Of a stretch of DNA of 64,000 nucleotides, positions 53,937 to 62,833 are shown in pieces. Positions within the stretch are counted from its first letter, which is position 1, and each line of letters starts with the position of its first letter. Source of the DNA: an uncultured Lewinella sp. (lineage in GTDB: Bacteria > Bacteroidota > Bacteroidia > Chitinophagales > Saprospiraceae); contig CALMYQ010000092.1 of the NCBI GenBank assembly GCA_937873655.1, forward strand, positions 62,001 to 126,000. The letters are read 5' to 3'. The translations under genes and the position numbers were made by a program. A model generated the notes under the pieces. The model ran no database searches. It saw only the letters and a list, made by a program, of their open reading frames with translations, and was not told the DNA's origin.

Positions 53937-53981
53937 GCCGGAAGTCCGGTCGCTATTGCAATAGCGGCCGGACCTTCGGCG
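53937..53981 (+). terminator. Long hairpin after the PorE-like gene
   Basis: Core stem 53944-53973 has arms GTCCGGTCGCTATTG / CAATAGCGGCCGGAC, perfect except for one T opposite G (a wobble pair in RNA), with outer GCCGGAAG/CTTCGGC extension. No T-tract follows. Likely transcript-end structure. Confidence 0.5.
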
Positions 53982-54089
53982 CCACCCGCCCGGCTGGAGA
54001 TGGCCCGCCCGATAGCGATTTTCAGCAAAAAATCCTGCAAAACACCCGATTACATTTCCCGATCCGCTTTAATTCTTGTCAAATTGCGC

Positions 54090-54097
54090 TAATTTTG
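54090..54097 (+). promoter_or_regulatory. -7-like promoter box upstream of thrS
   Basis: TAATTTTG matches TAnnTTTG, 90 bp upstream of the thrS ATG. No T-box-like leader (GGGTACCACG motif or tRNA-binding pattern) was recognised. The leader contains an 8-bp stem with one mismatch, TTCCGGCT (54109-54116) and AGCGGGAA (54139-54146). Confidence 0.35.
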
Positions 54098-54187
54098 CGG
54101 CGCCCGATTTCCGGCTGAGCTTGTTGCTTCGGTCGCATAGCGGGAACTTATTTTAAATTGATATCGTAAAGGAATAAAATTGATTCC

Positions 54188-56107
54188 ATGATCAACATTC
54201 AGTTTCCTGACGGTCAGGTCAGGCAGTTTGAAAAAGGCGTAACGGCAATGGATATTGCCATGTCCATCAGTGAAGGCTTGGCGCGCAACGTGTTGTCCGC
54301 AAAAGTTAACGGTCAGGTTTGGGACGCTGCCCGGCCGATCAATGACGATGCTGCCGTTCAGCTGTTGACCTGGAATGATCAGGACGGCAAGGCGACCTTC
54401 TGGCACTCCTCCGCTCACCTGATGGCTGAGGCGCTGGAAGCCCTTTACCCAGGCATCAAATTCGGCATCGGCCCGGCCGTGGAAGGCGGTTTTTATTACG
54501 ATGTTGATCCCGGCGACCGCATTATTTCCGCCGATGATTTCCAAAAAATTGAGGATAAAATGCTGGAACTGGCCCGCAACAAAAACGAATACGTTCGCAA
54601 GGAAGTTGCCAAAGCCGATGCCATCCGGTATTTCAGGGAGAAGGGAGACGAATACAAACTGGAGTTGCTGGAAGACCTGGAGGACGGGCAGATCACATTT
54701 TATGAACAAGGCAATTTTGTGGATCTCTGCCGCGGGCCGCATATTCCCAGCACGGATCGGATCAAAGCCGTCAAACTGATGAAGGTAGGCGGAGCCTATT
54801 GGCGCGGCGACGAAAAGCGCAAGCAGCTGACCCGCCTGTACGGCATCACTTTCCCCAAGCAAAAAGAACTGACGGAATACCTCGAAATGATCGAGGAAGC
54901 CAAAAAGCGGGACCACCGTAAACTCGGCGCAGAGTTGGAGCTCTTCATGTTCTCAGAGAAAGTCGGCCCCGGCTTGCCGATCTGGTTGCCGAAAGGGACC
55001 CAACTGCGCGAACGCCTGATGAGTTTCCTGAAAACCGAACAGGAAAAACGAGGATACCAACTGGTGATCACGCCGCATATCGGACAGAAACAGCTGTATG
55101 TAACCTCCGGACACTGGGAAAAGTACGGTACGGACAGTTTCCGACCCATAGCCACCCCGAAAGAAGGTGAGGAGTTCATGCTTAAACCGATGAACTGCCC
55201 CCACCATTGTGAGATTTTTGCCAACCGGCCGAGGTCGTATAAGGAATTACCCATGCGGGTCGCTGAATTCGGAACGGTTTACCGCTATGAACAAAGCGGC
55301 GAGTTGCACGGCCTTTCCAGGGTGCGCGGTTTTACGCAGGATGACGCCCACCTGTTCTGTACCCCTGATCAGCTCAAAGACGAATTCCTCAACGTGCTTG
55401 ATCTGACCACGGTGGTAATGGAAAAAATGGGATTCGGCGATTTTGTGGCCCAGATCTCCCTGCGCGATCCCGAAAATCCGACCAAGTACATCGGCTCGGA
55501 CGAAAACTGGGAAAAAGCCGAAAGGGCCATCATTGAAGCGGCTGCAGAAGCCGGACTGAATACCGTGACGGCCCTTGGTGAAGCGGCATTCTACGGCCCC
55601 AAACTGGACTTTATGATCAAGGACGCCCTCGGCCGCCAATGGCAACTGGGTACCATTCAGGTGGACTACAACCTGCCGGAAAGGTTCCAGCTGGAATACA
55701 TCGGACCGGATAACCAGCCGCACCGCCCTGTTATGATCCACCGGGCGCCGTTCGGCTCTATGGAGCGCTTCATCTCCATTCTGATCGAACACACGGGCGG
55801 TAAATTCCCGCTCTGGCTCACGCCCGACCAGTTTGCCGTACTGCCGATCAGCGACAAGTACAACGACCAGGCAAAGGACATCGAGCGCAAGCTCGGCGCC
55901 TATGATATCCGGGGCTTTGTGGATGACCGCAGTGAAAAGATCGGCCGGAAGATCCGGGATACCGAGTTGAAGAAAGTTCCCTTTATGCTCATCATCGGGG
56001 AAAAGGAAGCCGAAAACAGCCAGGTTTCGGTGCGCAGGCAGGGAGAAGGAGACGTCGGAACGATGACCGTGGAAGAATTCGCAGCCTATTTCAAGGAGAT
56101 GTTGTAA
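54188..56107 (+). CDS. thrS: Threonyl-tRNA synthetase
   Basis: Class II aminoacyl-tRNA synthetase, 639 aa. TGS domain (1-60), editing domain (about 65-220; HWSSAHL-type region seen as [11 protein letters not shown], and the second site VDLCRGPHI), catalytic core (about 240-530) with [45 protein letters not shown], and [13 protein letters not shown], and the anticodon-binding domain (about 535-639; [21 protein letters not shown]). Zinc ligands are Cys/His in MNCPHHC and further downstream. Its TAA stop overlaps the next ATG by one base (TAATG). Confidence 0.99.
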   Translation: MINIQFPDGQVRQFEKGVTAMDIAMSISEGLARNVLSAKVNGQVWDAARPINDDAAVQLLTWNDQDGKATFWHSSAHLMAEALEALYPGIKFGIGPAVEGGFYYDVDPGDRIISADDFQKIEDKMLELARNKNEYVRKEVAKADAIRYFREKGDEYKLELLEDLEDGQITFYEQGNFVDLCRGPHIPSTDRIKAVKLMKVGGAYWRGDEKRKQLTRLYGITFPKQKELTEYLEMIEEAKKRDHRKLGAELELFMFSEKVGPGLPIWLPKGTQLRERLMSFLKTEQEKRGYQLVITPHIGQKQLYVTSGHWEKYGTDSFRPIATPKEGEEFMLKPMNCPHHCEIFANRPRSYKELPMRVAEFGTVYRYEQSGELHGLSRVRGFTQDDAHLFCTPDQLKDEFLNVLDLTTVVMEKMGFGDFVAQISLRDPENPTKYIGSDENWEKAERAIIEAAAEAGLNTVTALGEAAFYGPKLDFMIKDALGRQWQLGTIQVDYNLPERFQLEYIGPDNQPHRPVMIHRAPFGSMERFISILIEHTGGKFPLWLTPDQFAVLPISDKYNDQAKDIERKLGAYDIRGFVDDRSEKIGRKIRDTELKKVPFMLIIGEKEAENSQVSVRRQGEGDVGTMTVEEFAAYFKEML

Positions 56108-57087
56108 TGATCTCCCTCGGGCAGATTTTCAAACGGTACACGGGTTTTCTCCGGCGGGTGAAGCCGGCCTATATGCTCAATAACTGGCTCAACCGCCGGT
56201 TGTTGGGCCCCAACCGGGAACTCTACCGGAAGTACGGACTCAGAAAAAGCATCCTTGCACCCATCAGCAGCGCGGATTTTAAACAACACAATCCGGATAT
56301 TCCCTGGATCGATCGGCCTGATGCCATGGATCGGCTGGCGGAGCAACCCGGATATGCAGCCCTCACAGGAACACAGAAGGAAAAAGTGAGCCGGTTTATT
56401 CAGGAGGGCTATTGCGTGCTGGAAGGTTTTTTTACTCCTGACCGGGTAGACAGGCTGAACCAGGAAATTGACAGCCTGATCGGATCCGGCAAGCTGGATT
56501 TCAATTATACCGGCCGCAAGATCATGGAATCCTATAAGGTGTCCCAATCGGTCAATTCCTTTTTCAGGGACAAGGCCATGATAGATTTCCTGAATTTCAT
56601 CATGGGCAAACCGGTTGTCCCTTTTCATACCATCAACTTCATCCGGGGGAGCGAACAAAGAGCGCATTCCGACTCCGTTCATATGAGTACGGAGCCGCAG
56701 GGATACCTCATCGCAACCTGGACGGCGCTCGAAGATATCGGCCCGGACCAGGGCCCGCTATTCTATTATCCGGGCAGCCACCGGTTCTCCTATGTTACTA
56801 CTCAGGATTTCGACTCCGGCAACTCCCGGTGGCTCCTCGGCAAAAATCCCAACCAAAAGTACGAGGACAGGATAGAAGCGCTGATCAGCGAAAAGGGCAT
56901 TCAGCCCCGGTATTTCACTGCCCGAAAAGGGGATGTGCTGATCTGGCATGCCAACTTGCTGCATGGCGGCAGCGCCATCGCCCGTCCTGAATCCACCCGG
57001 AAGAGCCTGGTTGCTCATTATTTCTGTGAAGGCGTGATCTGCTATCACGAGCTGACCCAACGCCCGGCCCTGCTGCCGCATAAATAA
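56107..57087 (+). CDS. Phytanoyl-CoA dioxygenase (PhyH) family protein
   Basis: Fe(II)/2-oxoglutarate-dependent oxygenase, 326 aa. Iron-binding HxD in QRAHSDSVHMST (about 180), second His in LLHGGSAIARP (about 288), 2-oxoglutarate-binding Arg in STRKSLVAHYF (about 300). N-terminal about 75 residues are basic/helical. Starts with one base shared with the thrS stop codon, implying translational coupling. Substrate unknown. The subgroup may act on an aminoacyl or lipid substrate rather than phytanoyl-CoA; no lipid genes are adjacent. Confidence 0.88.
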   Translation: MISLGQIFKRYTGFLRRVKPAYMLNNWLNRRLLGPNRELYRKYGLRKSILAPISSADFKQHNPDIPWIDRPDAMDRLAEQPGYAALTGTQKEKVSRFIQEGYCVLEGFFTPDRVDRLNQEIDSLIGSGKLDFNYTGRKIMESYKVSQSVNSFFRDKAMIDFLNFIMGKPVVPFHTINFIRGSEQRAHSDSVHMSTEPQGYLIATWTALEDIGPDQGPLFYYPGSHRFSYVTTQDFDSGNSRWLLGKNPNQKYEDRIEALISEKGIQPRYFTARKGDVLIWHANLLHGGSAIARPESTRKSLVAHYFCEGVICYHELTQRPALLPHK

Positions 57088-57128
57088 AAGGTTTGCGAAA
57101 ATTCGCTGCAAACCCGTAACTTCGCCTA

Positions 57129-58619
57129 ATGAGCGTAAGATCGCAGAACGAACGCATTATTTTTGGGTTGAAAGTCAAGCAGCTCCGTCAGGAGCGGGGG
57201 CTGTCGTTTGCCGAACTGGCTGAACAGACCCAGATGTCCATTTCCTACCTCAATGAAATTGAAAAAGGGAAAAAGTACCCCAAGGAGGACAAAGTGACCA
57301 CTCTGGCCGGCGCGTTGGGCGTCAAACCGGGCCAGTTGACGTCGCTTGATCTTGAGCGTAACCTTGCCCCCGTCAATGAGCTCCTCCAATCCAATTTTCT
57401 CAATGAATTGCCGCTCGACCTCTTTGGAATCGACCTTTCCAAAGTTGTTGAGATTATCGCCAACGCGCCGTTAAAGGTGGGGGCATTCATATCAACCTTG
57501 CTGGAACTCTCCAGGAACTACGCCTTGCACGAAGAGCATTTTTATTTCGGCGCCCTTCGTTCTTTCCTGGAACTGAACCATAATTATTTCCAGGAAATTG
57601 AAGACGCCGTAGCAGCGTTTTGCCTGGAATACGATGTGCCCGAAGAACGACCCTTGCGAACGGATTGGCTGGGCGCCTTGCTCGAAAACAGATTCAGGTA
57701 CAAGATCGTACCAGGAGGATTGGACCGATATCCCGATTTAGGGGATTTTCGGGCTATTTTCCTGCCGGACACCCGGGAATTGCTGCTCAACAGCCGGCTC
57801 AGCCCATTGCAAAAGTCTTTCCAGTACGGAAAAGAACTGGCTTTTCAGGTGATGAACAAAAAAGAACGGGCCTATACCTCTTCGTTGGTGCGGCCGCGGG
57901 ATTTTGAAGAAGTCCTCAACCACGCACAGGCGACCTATTTCTCTGTTGCCCTGCACATGCCGCTGGAGCCGTTTGTGCAGGAAGTCCGTTCCTTTTTTGG
58001 AGCTGACCGGTGGGACGGCGACGCTTTCCTGGCGATCATGCGAAAATATGAAGCTTCCCCCGAGATGTTCTTCCACCGGTTGACCAATGTGGTACCGCGG
58101 TTTTTGCATTTGCCGAAACTGTTTTTTCTCCGGTTTATCCACGACCCGGAGCGCGACACTTTTGAAATTGACAAGGAGCTCCACCTTAGCCGGCGCCATC
58201 ATCCCCACGCCTCCGGATTGTTTGAGCATTATTGCCGGCGTTGGGTATCCCTCTCTCTGCTGAAGGATCTGCGCAATATGCAGAAGGAAGGCAAATTTGC
58301 GGATACTGTAGTGGGCGCCCAACGTTCAAAATTTGTCGGCGTTGATGATGAATACCTCTGCTTTACGCTGGCCAGGCCCGCTTACCCGGCGCCCAACCGG
58401 AATGTGAGCGTCACGCTGGGCTTGTTGTTGACGCCGGAACTAAAAAATTCGATCCGTTTCTGGAATGACCCGTCCATTCCGGTTCGTGAGGTCAACCAGA
58501 CCTGTGAGCGTTGTTCCCTGTCCGATTGTGAAGAACGGGCTGCACCGGCTTCCATTAATGAGAAGCGGGAAAAATCCAGAAGAATCCAAGCCCAGTTGGA
58601 GGATTTAATGTCTAAGTGA
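57129..58619 (+). CDS. XRE-family regulator of the RamB/ScfR (short-chain fatty acyl) type
   Basis: Large HTH regulator, 496 aa. Cro/C1-type HTH at about residues 10-65 (KVKQLRQERGLSFAELAEQTQMSISYLNEIEKG). A helical middle with a degenerate ImmA/IrrE-like region: the expected HExxH is GKELA here (QYGKELAFQV, about residue 231-240), so peptidase residues are lost. The C-terminal part (about 280-495) is DUF2083-like and ends with a Cys-rich TCERCSLSDCEE. Relatives such as RamB, MccR and ScfR control propionate/acetate use; effector here unknown. The last codons TCTAAGTGA lie within a 9-bp target duplication of a MITE-like insertion. Confidence 0.85.
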   Translation: MSVRSQNERIIFGLKVKQLRQERGLSFAELAEQTQMSISYLNEIEKGKKYPKEDKVTTLAGALGVKPGQLTSLDLERNLAPVNELLQSNFLNELPLDLFGIDLSKVVEIIANAPLKVGAFISTLLELSRNYALHEEHFYFGALRSFLELNHNYFQEIEDAVAAFCLEYDVPEERPLRTDWLGALLENRFRYKIVPGGLDRYPDLGDFRAIFLPDTRELLLNSRLSPLQKSFQYGKELAFQVMNKKERAYTSSLVRPRDFEEVLNHAQATYFSVALHMPLEPFVQEVRSFFGADRWDGDAFLAIMRKYEASPEMFFHRLTNVVPRFLHLPKLFFLRFIHDPERDTFEIDKELHLSRRHHPHASGLFEHYCRRWVSLSLLKDLRNMQKEGKFADTVVGAQRSKFVGVDDEYLCFTLARPAYPAPNRNVSVTLGLLLTPELKNSIRFWNDPSIPVREVNQTCERCSLSDCEERAAPASINEKREKSRRIQAQLEDLMSK

Positions 58620-58620
58620 C
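58612..58620. repeat. Left copy of 9-bp target-site duplication (CTAAGTGAC)
   Basis: Direct repeat of 58757-58765, abutting the left end of the MITE-like element. Contains the TGA stop (58617-58619) of the XRE gene. Confidence 0.8.
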
Positions 58621-58756
58621 CACACTACTGGACATTTTTACAAAAAAGGCAAAAAGAGCCCGAGAGGATGAGTGAGCGAGAGCGTGAAGGCGTTGCTTTT
58701 CAGGCTCTCGATGGTTCTTTAATTGATCTCCTCTGCACATTTTGTCCAGTAGTATG
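58621..58756. mobile_element. 136-bp MITE-like insertion with terminal inverted repeats
   Basis: Ends CACACTACTGGACA and, reverse complement, CATACTACTGGACA: 13 of 14 match. Flanked by the 9-bp direct repeat CTAAGTGAC. No open frame. Internal arms AAAGAGCC...CGAGAG and CTCTCG...GGTTCTTT can pair, so RNA would fold into a long hairpin. The size, ends and duplication identify a non-autonomous insertion mobilised by an unseen DDE transposase. Lies between convergent genes, and may also act as a transcript end. Confidence 0.8.
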
Positions 58757-58765
58757 CTAAGTGAC
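58757..58765. repeat. Right copy of 9-bp target-site duplication (CTAAGTGAC)
   Basis: Identical to 58612-58620. Abuts the right end of the MITE-like element. Confidence 0.8.
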
Positions 58766-58783
58766 AACCCTTGGCGGCAGGGT

Positions 58784-59593
58784 TTAAAACCAGAACCAGT
58801 ATAACTCGTCATTGAATTTATCTATGATTTTTTGAAGATCCGGCGAAAGGTTTTCATTTTTTTTAAGCTGTTGGACTATACGTTTTCCTTCCTTAAACTC
58901 ACCTTTTTTTATTTTGATCAATGCGATATAATATTGTGACCAATTGGTAAAACCTTGGTAATCTTCTTTTTGGGATAATTCAATTATTAAAGCGTTGAAA
59001 CCGGCTTCATTTTCATTTAAAAGTTCCGGGTGGCTGTGCAGTTTCGATACAGCATAGTAAAAAGAATAAATGATTTCATTTTTGGCGTACGCTTTGAAAT
59101 TTTTTTCGGCCCCGTTCCAGTCTTTTTCAACATAGTCTTTAATGGCAAGGTCCAATTTATAATCGCCGGTTGTTTGCACAGGGAAGATACTTGGGTATGC
59201 CGACAAGTTATTGTTATAGATCTGGTTGAAATCGGCCTTGATTATAGTGTTGGTAAAGATCAGTATGAGCAGCAGTACAAATATTGCGACGGCATAGATG
59301 GTCAACCTGAAACTTTTTCTAAGAAAGAATTTAGGTGGTACGGTATTTGGATCAACGGTGTGATATCCCAGGTTCTCATTCCGGAAATTAAGCAGTATCT
59401 GAGCGGTGGATACCAATTCCGGATTCTTCAAGGTAAAGATCAGGTTTTTTAAAAACCGGGTATCTTCGGCAAGCAAAGGGTTCGCGTTTAGTTGTTCTTC
59501 AAAAATCTGCTGCTCTTCTTCAGGTAGCCGGCCTTCCAGATAATTTTTAATGTGCTCTTCATAGCTATTTAAGTGGCCGCGATTAGGATGCAT
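58784..59593 (-). CDS. Membrane protein with zf-less anti-sigma-like layout (269 aa)
   Basis: Likely anti-sigma factor or regulator of the ECF sigma factor encoded just upstream on the same strand (108-bp gap). N-terminal cytosolic part (1-95) has YEEHIKNYLEGRLPEEEQQIFEEQLNANPLLAED, the pattern of Bacteroidota anti-sigma N-termini. One transmembrane helix (about 97-118; LTIYAVAIFVLLLILIFTN). Periplasmic C-terminal part is helical and TPR-like (AIKDYVEKDWNGAEKNFKAYAKNE, YYIALIKIKKGEFKEGKRIVQQLKKN). No HxxxCxxC zinc motif. AT-rich codon use unlike the upstream region. Binding to the sigma factor is inferred from context. Confidence 0.75.
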   Translation of the reverse strand: MHPNRGHLNSYEEHIKNYLEGRLPEEEQQIFEEQLNANPLLAEDTRFLKNLIFTLKNPELVSTAQILLNFRNENLGYHTVDPNTVPPKFFLRKSFRLTIYAVAIFVLLLILIFTNTIIKADFNQIYNNNLSAYPSIFPVQTTGDYKLDLAIKDYVEKDWNGAEKNFKAYAKNEIIYSFYYAVSKLHSHPELLNENEAGFNALIIELSQKEDYQGFTNWSQYYIALIKIKKGEFKEGKRIVQQLKKNENLSPDLQKIIDKFNDELYWFWF

Positions 59594-59701
59594 AACTAAA
59601 TTGTTAAATTGTTATTCGATAAGTTCATTGCGTTTTACCGGAGCGTAATCGATATTGCCGATTTAGCCTTGGATTTAGGTTTAAAAATCGAGGAAAGCAC
59701 A

Positions 59702-60280
59702 TCACTGTCTCCCGCTATTTTTTTTTCGGGGGTTGAGTACCATTTTCTTCAACCGTTTCATGCACCTGTGATGGGTGACATTCGGTTGGTTTATTTTAAG
59801 CTGCTTGCCGATGTCGACCAACGTGTTGTCTTCATAATAGAAGAGCTGGATGATTTTACGGCATCTTTCACCAAGCTTTGCAAGGCAGGCTTTGATTTTA
59901 ACCTGCTCAAACAAGGATTCAATTTCTGCGTTGGAGCCTCCTGATGTTGCTTCATTTCCAGGCGCACGCCATAAATGATCTTCAGAAATTTCCTGATAGG
60001 GTACCAATTCCCGGGACCTTAATTTGACCTCTTCAAGCAGGATTTTCTTGGCAACCCCCATGATAAAGGCCTCAAACTTGCCGGTTTCGTTGTATTTTCC
60101 TTTGATTATTAGATCTTTACATCTAATTAAGGTCAGCACCAAAACATCTTCCGCGAGCTCAGGATTTCTATTATGATTGTTGACGTATCTTCGGATATTG
60201 TCTCCGATAGTTCCGTTATAGATCCTATGCAGGATTCTTCGATCATCATTGACAATACCATCTGTAAGGTCTGAATCCAT
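59702..60280 (-). CDS. ECF-type RNA polymerase sigma factor (sigma-70 family)
   Basis: 192-aa ECF-type sigma factor. Sigma2 region at about residues 15-90 (NPELAEDVLVLTLIRCKDL; GKFEAFIMGVAKKILLEEVKLR); region 4 with HTH at about 128-180 (CRKIIQLFYYEDNTLVDIGKQLKINQPNVTHHRCMKRLKKMV). First gene of a leftward pair with a single-helix membrane protein resembling an anti-sigma factor. A 318-bp AT-rich gap separates it from a divergent gene which could be under its control. Codon use is AT-rich. Confidence 0.9.
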   Translation of the reverse strand: MDSDLTDGIVNDDRRILHRIYNGTIGDNIRRYVNNHNRNPELAEDVLVLTLIRCKDLIIKGKYNETGKFEAFIMGVAKKILLEEVKLRSRELVPYQEISEDHLWRAPGNEATSGGSNAEIESLFEQVKIKACLAKLGERCRKIIQLFYYEDNTLVDIGKQLKINQPNVTHHRCMKRLKKMVLNPRKKNSGRQ

Positions 60281-60598
60281 TGGTTTTCGTACTTAAATCT
60301 ATTATGGCAATTGCTCTTGAATTCATTACACTTTTTGGGAAAAAAATAAGAGAAGGAAGAAAAAAACAGGTGGAAAGCACATAATAATCAATAGGGGAAA
60401 AATCAAACAAGATAATAAATTTTGAACGATAGTGTAACTATTTGATCTCTTGGCGCCATATTAATGGAAAGATAACTACTATTAAAAGGGAGGTTCCTCA
60501 AAAAAGGCCAAAACTATTTTATGATCCCAAGGACGGCCATATTCGGCAAACACGATTCTTGAATCATTTGGAAATAAAAATAGGTGAAACTCTAGGTC
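60281..60598. other. AT-rich intergenic region between the divergent sigma and PG-binding genes
   Basis: About 320 bp, strikingly AT-rich. Holds a short palindrome ATAGT-GTA-ACTAT at 60429-60441. No clear TAnnTTTG promoter, gene or RNA found. Expected to carry both promoters. Confidence 0.5.
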
Positions 60599-62083
60599 AT
60601 GAAAAGGAGCTATCTTAAAATTCAATTATGCTTTCATTTCCTTGTTATATCTGGTTTCTGGGGCTTTTTTACAAAACCAGGAATATCAGGGGTTTTAAAA
60701 GCGTCCAAGACTAACCCCGAAGGTATTTTTGTACGCGTAGACAGCATATCTCTGGACAAAACAGACCTGAAACGCTTGAAGTTTAAGTTCTACCGCCGTG
60801 AGGAAGGCAATGGAAAGAGCTATGAGTCTCTACAAAATGAATTCAACCCATCCTGGAATTTTTTCGATAATACGGCTACCCCGGGAATCTGGTATGAGTA
60901 CGAGGTAGAAGTAATACGGATGGAGCAAAGGGAAATTCTCCTAACAAAGGAAGTAGTAAAAGGTTACAGACCTCCAAAGAAAAAGATGGCCAGTGAAACC
61001 CCTGTGGTTTCCGATCCATTCCGGGTAGGAGACCACATCGTAGTGCGATGGAGCTTTCCGGGCAGCGGGCTTGCCAATAAATTAGGGAAAACCGCATATA
61101 AGATACAGTATACCGATGACCCTTTGCTCGAATACTCAACGTCAGAAGGGTTTGGATTAAAAAAGAAGCAGGTTTTCAGAGAAGAATTTAAAGAAGACGC
61201 TGAACTTATCATACCATTCAAGCCCGGCATGAAATTGATCCGGCTATGCATTAAAATGTTCTCGCCGAATGGAGAGACAAAATTCTTTTACAAACTGATC
61301 AGAATTGATAAGAAAAGTCTCAAAACCCTGGATCGGGCTCAATTGGAGCCTGTTCGGAATGAAGAAAATTCGCTGCAATGGGCGTCATCCGATCCTAACC
61401 CACCAAATTTTGAGCCCGGAAAATGTTACAGCATTTCCTTCCTGCCGGGAAATTCATCGGCTTTGACCGCGGATAATCAGGAGGAGAATGAAGCATTATT
61501 GGCGTACATTCGATCCCTGGAGTCCATTTATTTTTCATTCAATGGAGAAAGGGATAGCGGTTCCAACTTGTCAAACGGACTTTCAATGTCAGCGAATTCT
61601 GCGGGTCAAACAGTAAATCCTGATTCTGCAAAAAGAAATCACTCAGTTGAAAGAAGTAATCGGTTGGAACGCCCTGGAAAGGCAAGTTTTCAAAATGGAT
61701 CGGAACGAGAAAAACACTTGGCGTTTAAAGACCTTGCTGGGCTCAAAATCGGAATCATGGAAAACCCTCCCGACAGCCTTTCAGCTCTTTTGCCCCGGGT
61801 TTTGAGCAGGAATAATTACGCTACACTCAAAAGAATAAACAATATTCAGGGTATATACTTGTGGACAGAGGTTCTTTGTGATAAAGAAGTCAATCCCCAA
61901 CTCATTATGAACCTACAGATAATTCTAAATTACCTGGGGTATCCAACCGGGGGTGATTATGGTATATTTGATGCCTGGACACGCTCAGCGATTACCGGAT
62001 ACCAACTAAAGGTCGGACTACCCTTAGGAAACCTAGATTTGCCGACTTTAAGAAGGTTGGGCCTGATATCCTCCCACCAGTGA
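60599..62083 (+). CDS. Hypothetical protein with C-terminal peptidoglycan-binding-like domain
   Basis: 494 aa, no named family. A hydrophobic N-terminus (IQLCFHFLVISGFWGFF) may be a signal or anchor. Residues about 40-125 and 135-220 look like fibronectin-III-like beta domains (FVRVDSISLDKTDL, WYEYEVEVIRMEQ; HIVVRWSFPGSGLANKLGKTAYKIQYTDD, ELIIPFKPGMKLIRLCIKMF). A Ser/Asn-rich spacer (about 310-360) follows. The last 65 residues match the peptidoglycan_binding_1 pattern: LQIILNYLGYPTGGDYGIFDAWTRSAITGYQLKVGLPLGNLDLPTLRRLGL. Probably envelope-located. Divergent from the ECF sigma factor gene in the AT-rich island; AT-rich codons. Confidence 0.7.
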   Translation: MKRSYLKIQLCFHFLVISGFWGFFTKPGISGVLKASKTNPEGIFVRVDSISLDKTDLKRLKFKFYRREEGNGKSYESLQNEFNPSWNFFDNTATPGIWYEYEVEVIRMEQREILLTKEVVKGYRPPKKKMASETPVVSDPFRVGDHIVVRWSFPGSGLANKLGKTAYKIQYTDDPLLEYSTSEGFGLKKKQVFREEFKEDAELIIPFKPGMKLIRLCIKMFSPNGETKFFYKLIRIDKKSLKTLDRAQLEPVRNEENSLQWASSDPNPPNFEPGKCYSISFLPGNSSALTADNQEENEALLAYIRSLESIYFSFNGERDSGSNLSNGLSMSANSAGQTVNPDSAKRNHSVERSNRLERPGKASFQNGSEREKHLAFKDLAGLKIGIMENPPDSLSALLPRVLSRNNYATLKRINNIQGIYLWTEVLCDKEVNPQLIMNLQIILNYLGYPTGGDYGIFDAWTRSAITGYQLKVGLPLGNLDLPTLRRLGLISSHQ

Positions 62084-62114
62084 ATTTTTAATTTTCATCT
62101 GAAGAACTCGCCTG

Positions 62115-62309
62115 GTGGCGCGAAATCTAAGTGGCGCCTAAGTTTCGGGAGGCTATTTTTTCGACAGGCAAGGCGCGAGAAGGGAGCATAGCGGGACTCT
62201 GTGACCGCCCTGTCCGCCGTACTTGTGTACTAAGGCAGGCGGGGCGAGCAACGCAGCATGCCGGAAAAAGAGGCCGCGAAACTTGAGTGGTATCTAGATT
62301 TCGCGCCAC
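62115..62309. mobile_element. 195-bp palindromic repeat element (MITE/REP-like)
   Basis: Perfect 15-bp terminal inverted repeats GTGGCGCGAAATCTA and TAGATTTCGCGCCAC. Inner arms CTAAGTTTCG and CGAAACTTGAG continue the palindrome with one inserted base. GC-rich interior in an AT-rich region. No plausible gene: a 60-codon frame on the minus strand is a shadow. No certain target-site duplication. Its blocks GCATAGCGGGA and GCCGGAAA also occur in the thrS leader. Confidence 0.65.
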
Positions 62310-62348
62310 TAGTTGCCGGACCTAAACTGGGAAATTGTAGGGCACAAG

Positions 62349-62381
62349 AAAAAGCCCCCTCTGAATATTCCAGAGAGGGCT
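62349..62381 (-). terminator. Intrinsic terminator of the OB-fold-like gene
   Basis: Read leftward, stem AGCCCTCTCT / AGAGGGGGCT with one U-G wobble, and a 9-nt loop, followed by TTTTTC. Twelve bases after the gene's stop codon. Confidence 0.85.
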
Positions 62382-62392
62382 GATACCGGGAT

Positions 62393-62833
62393 TTAGTTTA
62401 CGCTGGTGGTTAATCTGACATCGTCGTCGGCAATGGGCTTCCAGTTAATTTGCCTGAAGTAGGCAAATCGCATGTTTTTCCAGAATAGCACCGGCTGGAT
62501 TTGCCCGAAAAGTGTGATTTCAGCGCCCTCTTTTGGAGGAAAATCACGACACCAAACCATTATTTTTTCTCCTTCGTTCTTGGATCTGATATAATAAAGC
62601 CCACCGAAATAAAAATAGGACGGCTTCTCTGCAATAGCCTGTTTGATTCTGACAGGAACCCCTGCATACGCGTCTATATTGTTCAAAAGCTGTCCAAGGT
62701 CTATTGTCGTTGCAGTTTCAAGTGAAAATCCCTGCGTGACTGGAATTGAACAGGCCCGAAACACCTGGACAACAACCAATAAAATTAAAATAGACTTGAG
62801 GAGTGAACCAACGGTGAATTTCCTGGCGGCCAT
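62393..62833 (-). CDS. OB-fold-like small membrane-anchored protein (146 aa)
   Basis: No named family. From the ATG at 62833: a hydrophobic helix at about 12-30 (LLKSILILLVVVQVFRAC) anchors or exports it. The soluble part reads AYAGVPVRIKQAIAEKPSYFYFGGLYYIR, KIMVWCRDFPPKEGAEITLFGQIQ, which is the G-x-x-V-x-V...V-x-G spacing of OB-folds such as CcmE or tRNA_anti-like proteins. An upstream ATG at 62863 would add ten residues. Ends at a good intrinsic terminator. In the AT-rich island. Confidence 0.65.
   Translation of the reverse strand: MAARKFTVGSLLKSILILLVVVQVFRACSIPVTQGFSLETATTIDLGQLLNNIDAYAGVPVRIKQAIAEKPSYFYFGGLYYIRSKNEGEKIMVWCRDFPPKEGAEITLFGQIQPVLFWKNMRFAYFRQINWKPIADDDVRLTTSVN

Noticed and set aside
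53931..54187. T-box leader or tRNA gene upstream of thrS
   Set aside because: No cloverleaf or T-box motif recognised; only a hairpin, a -7-like box and short repeat blocks.
62127..62309. 60-codon minus-strand frame in the palindromic element
   Set aside because: Follows the repeat, no coding character.
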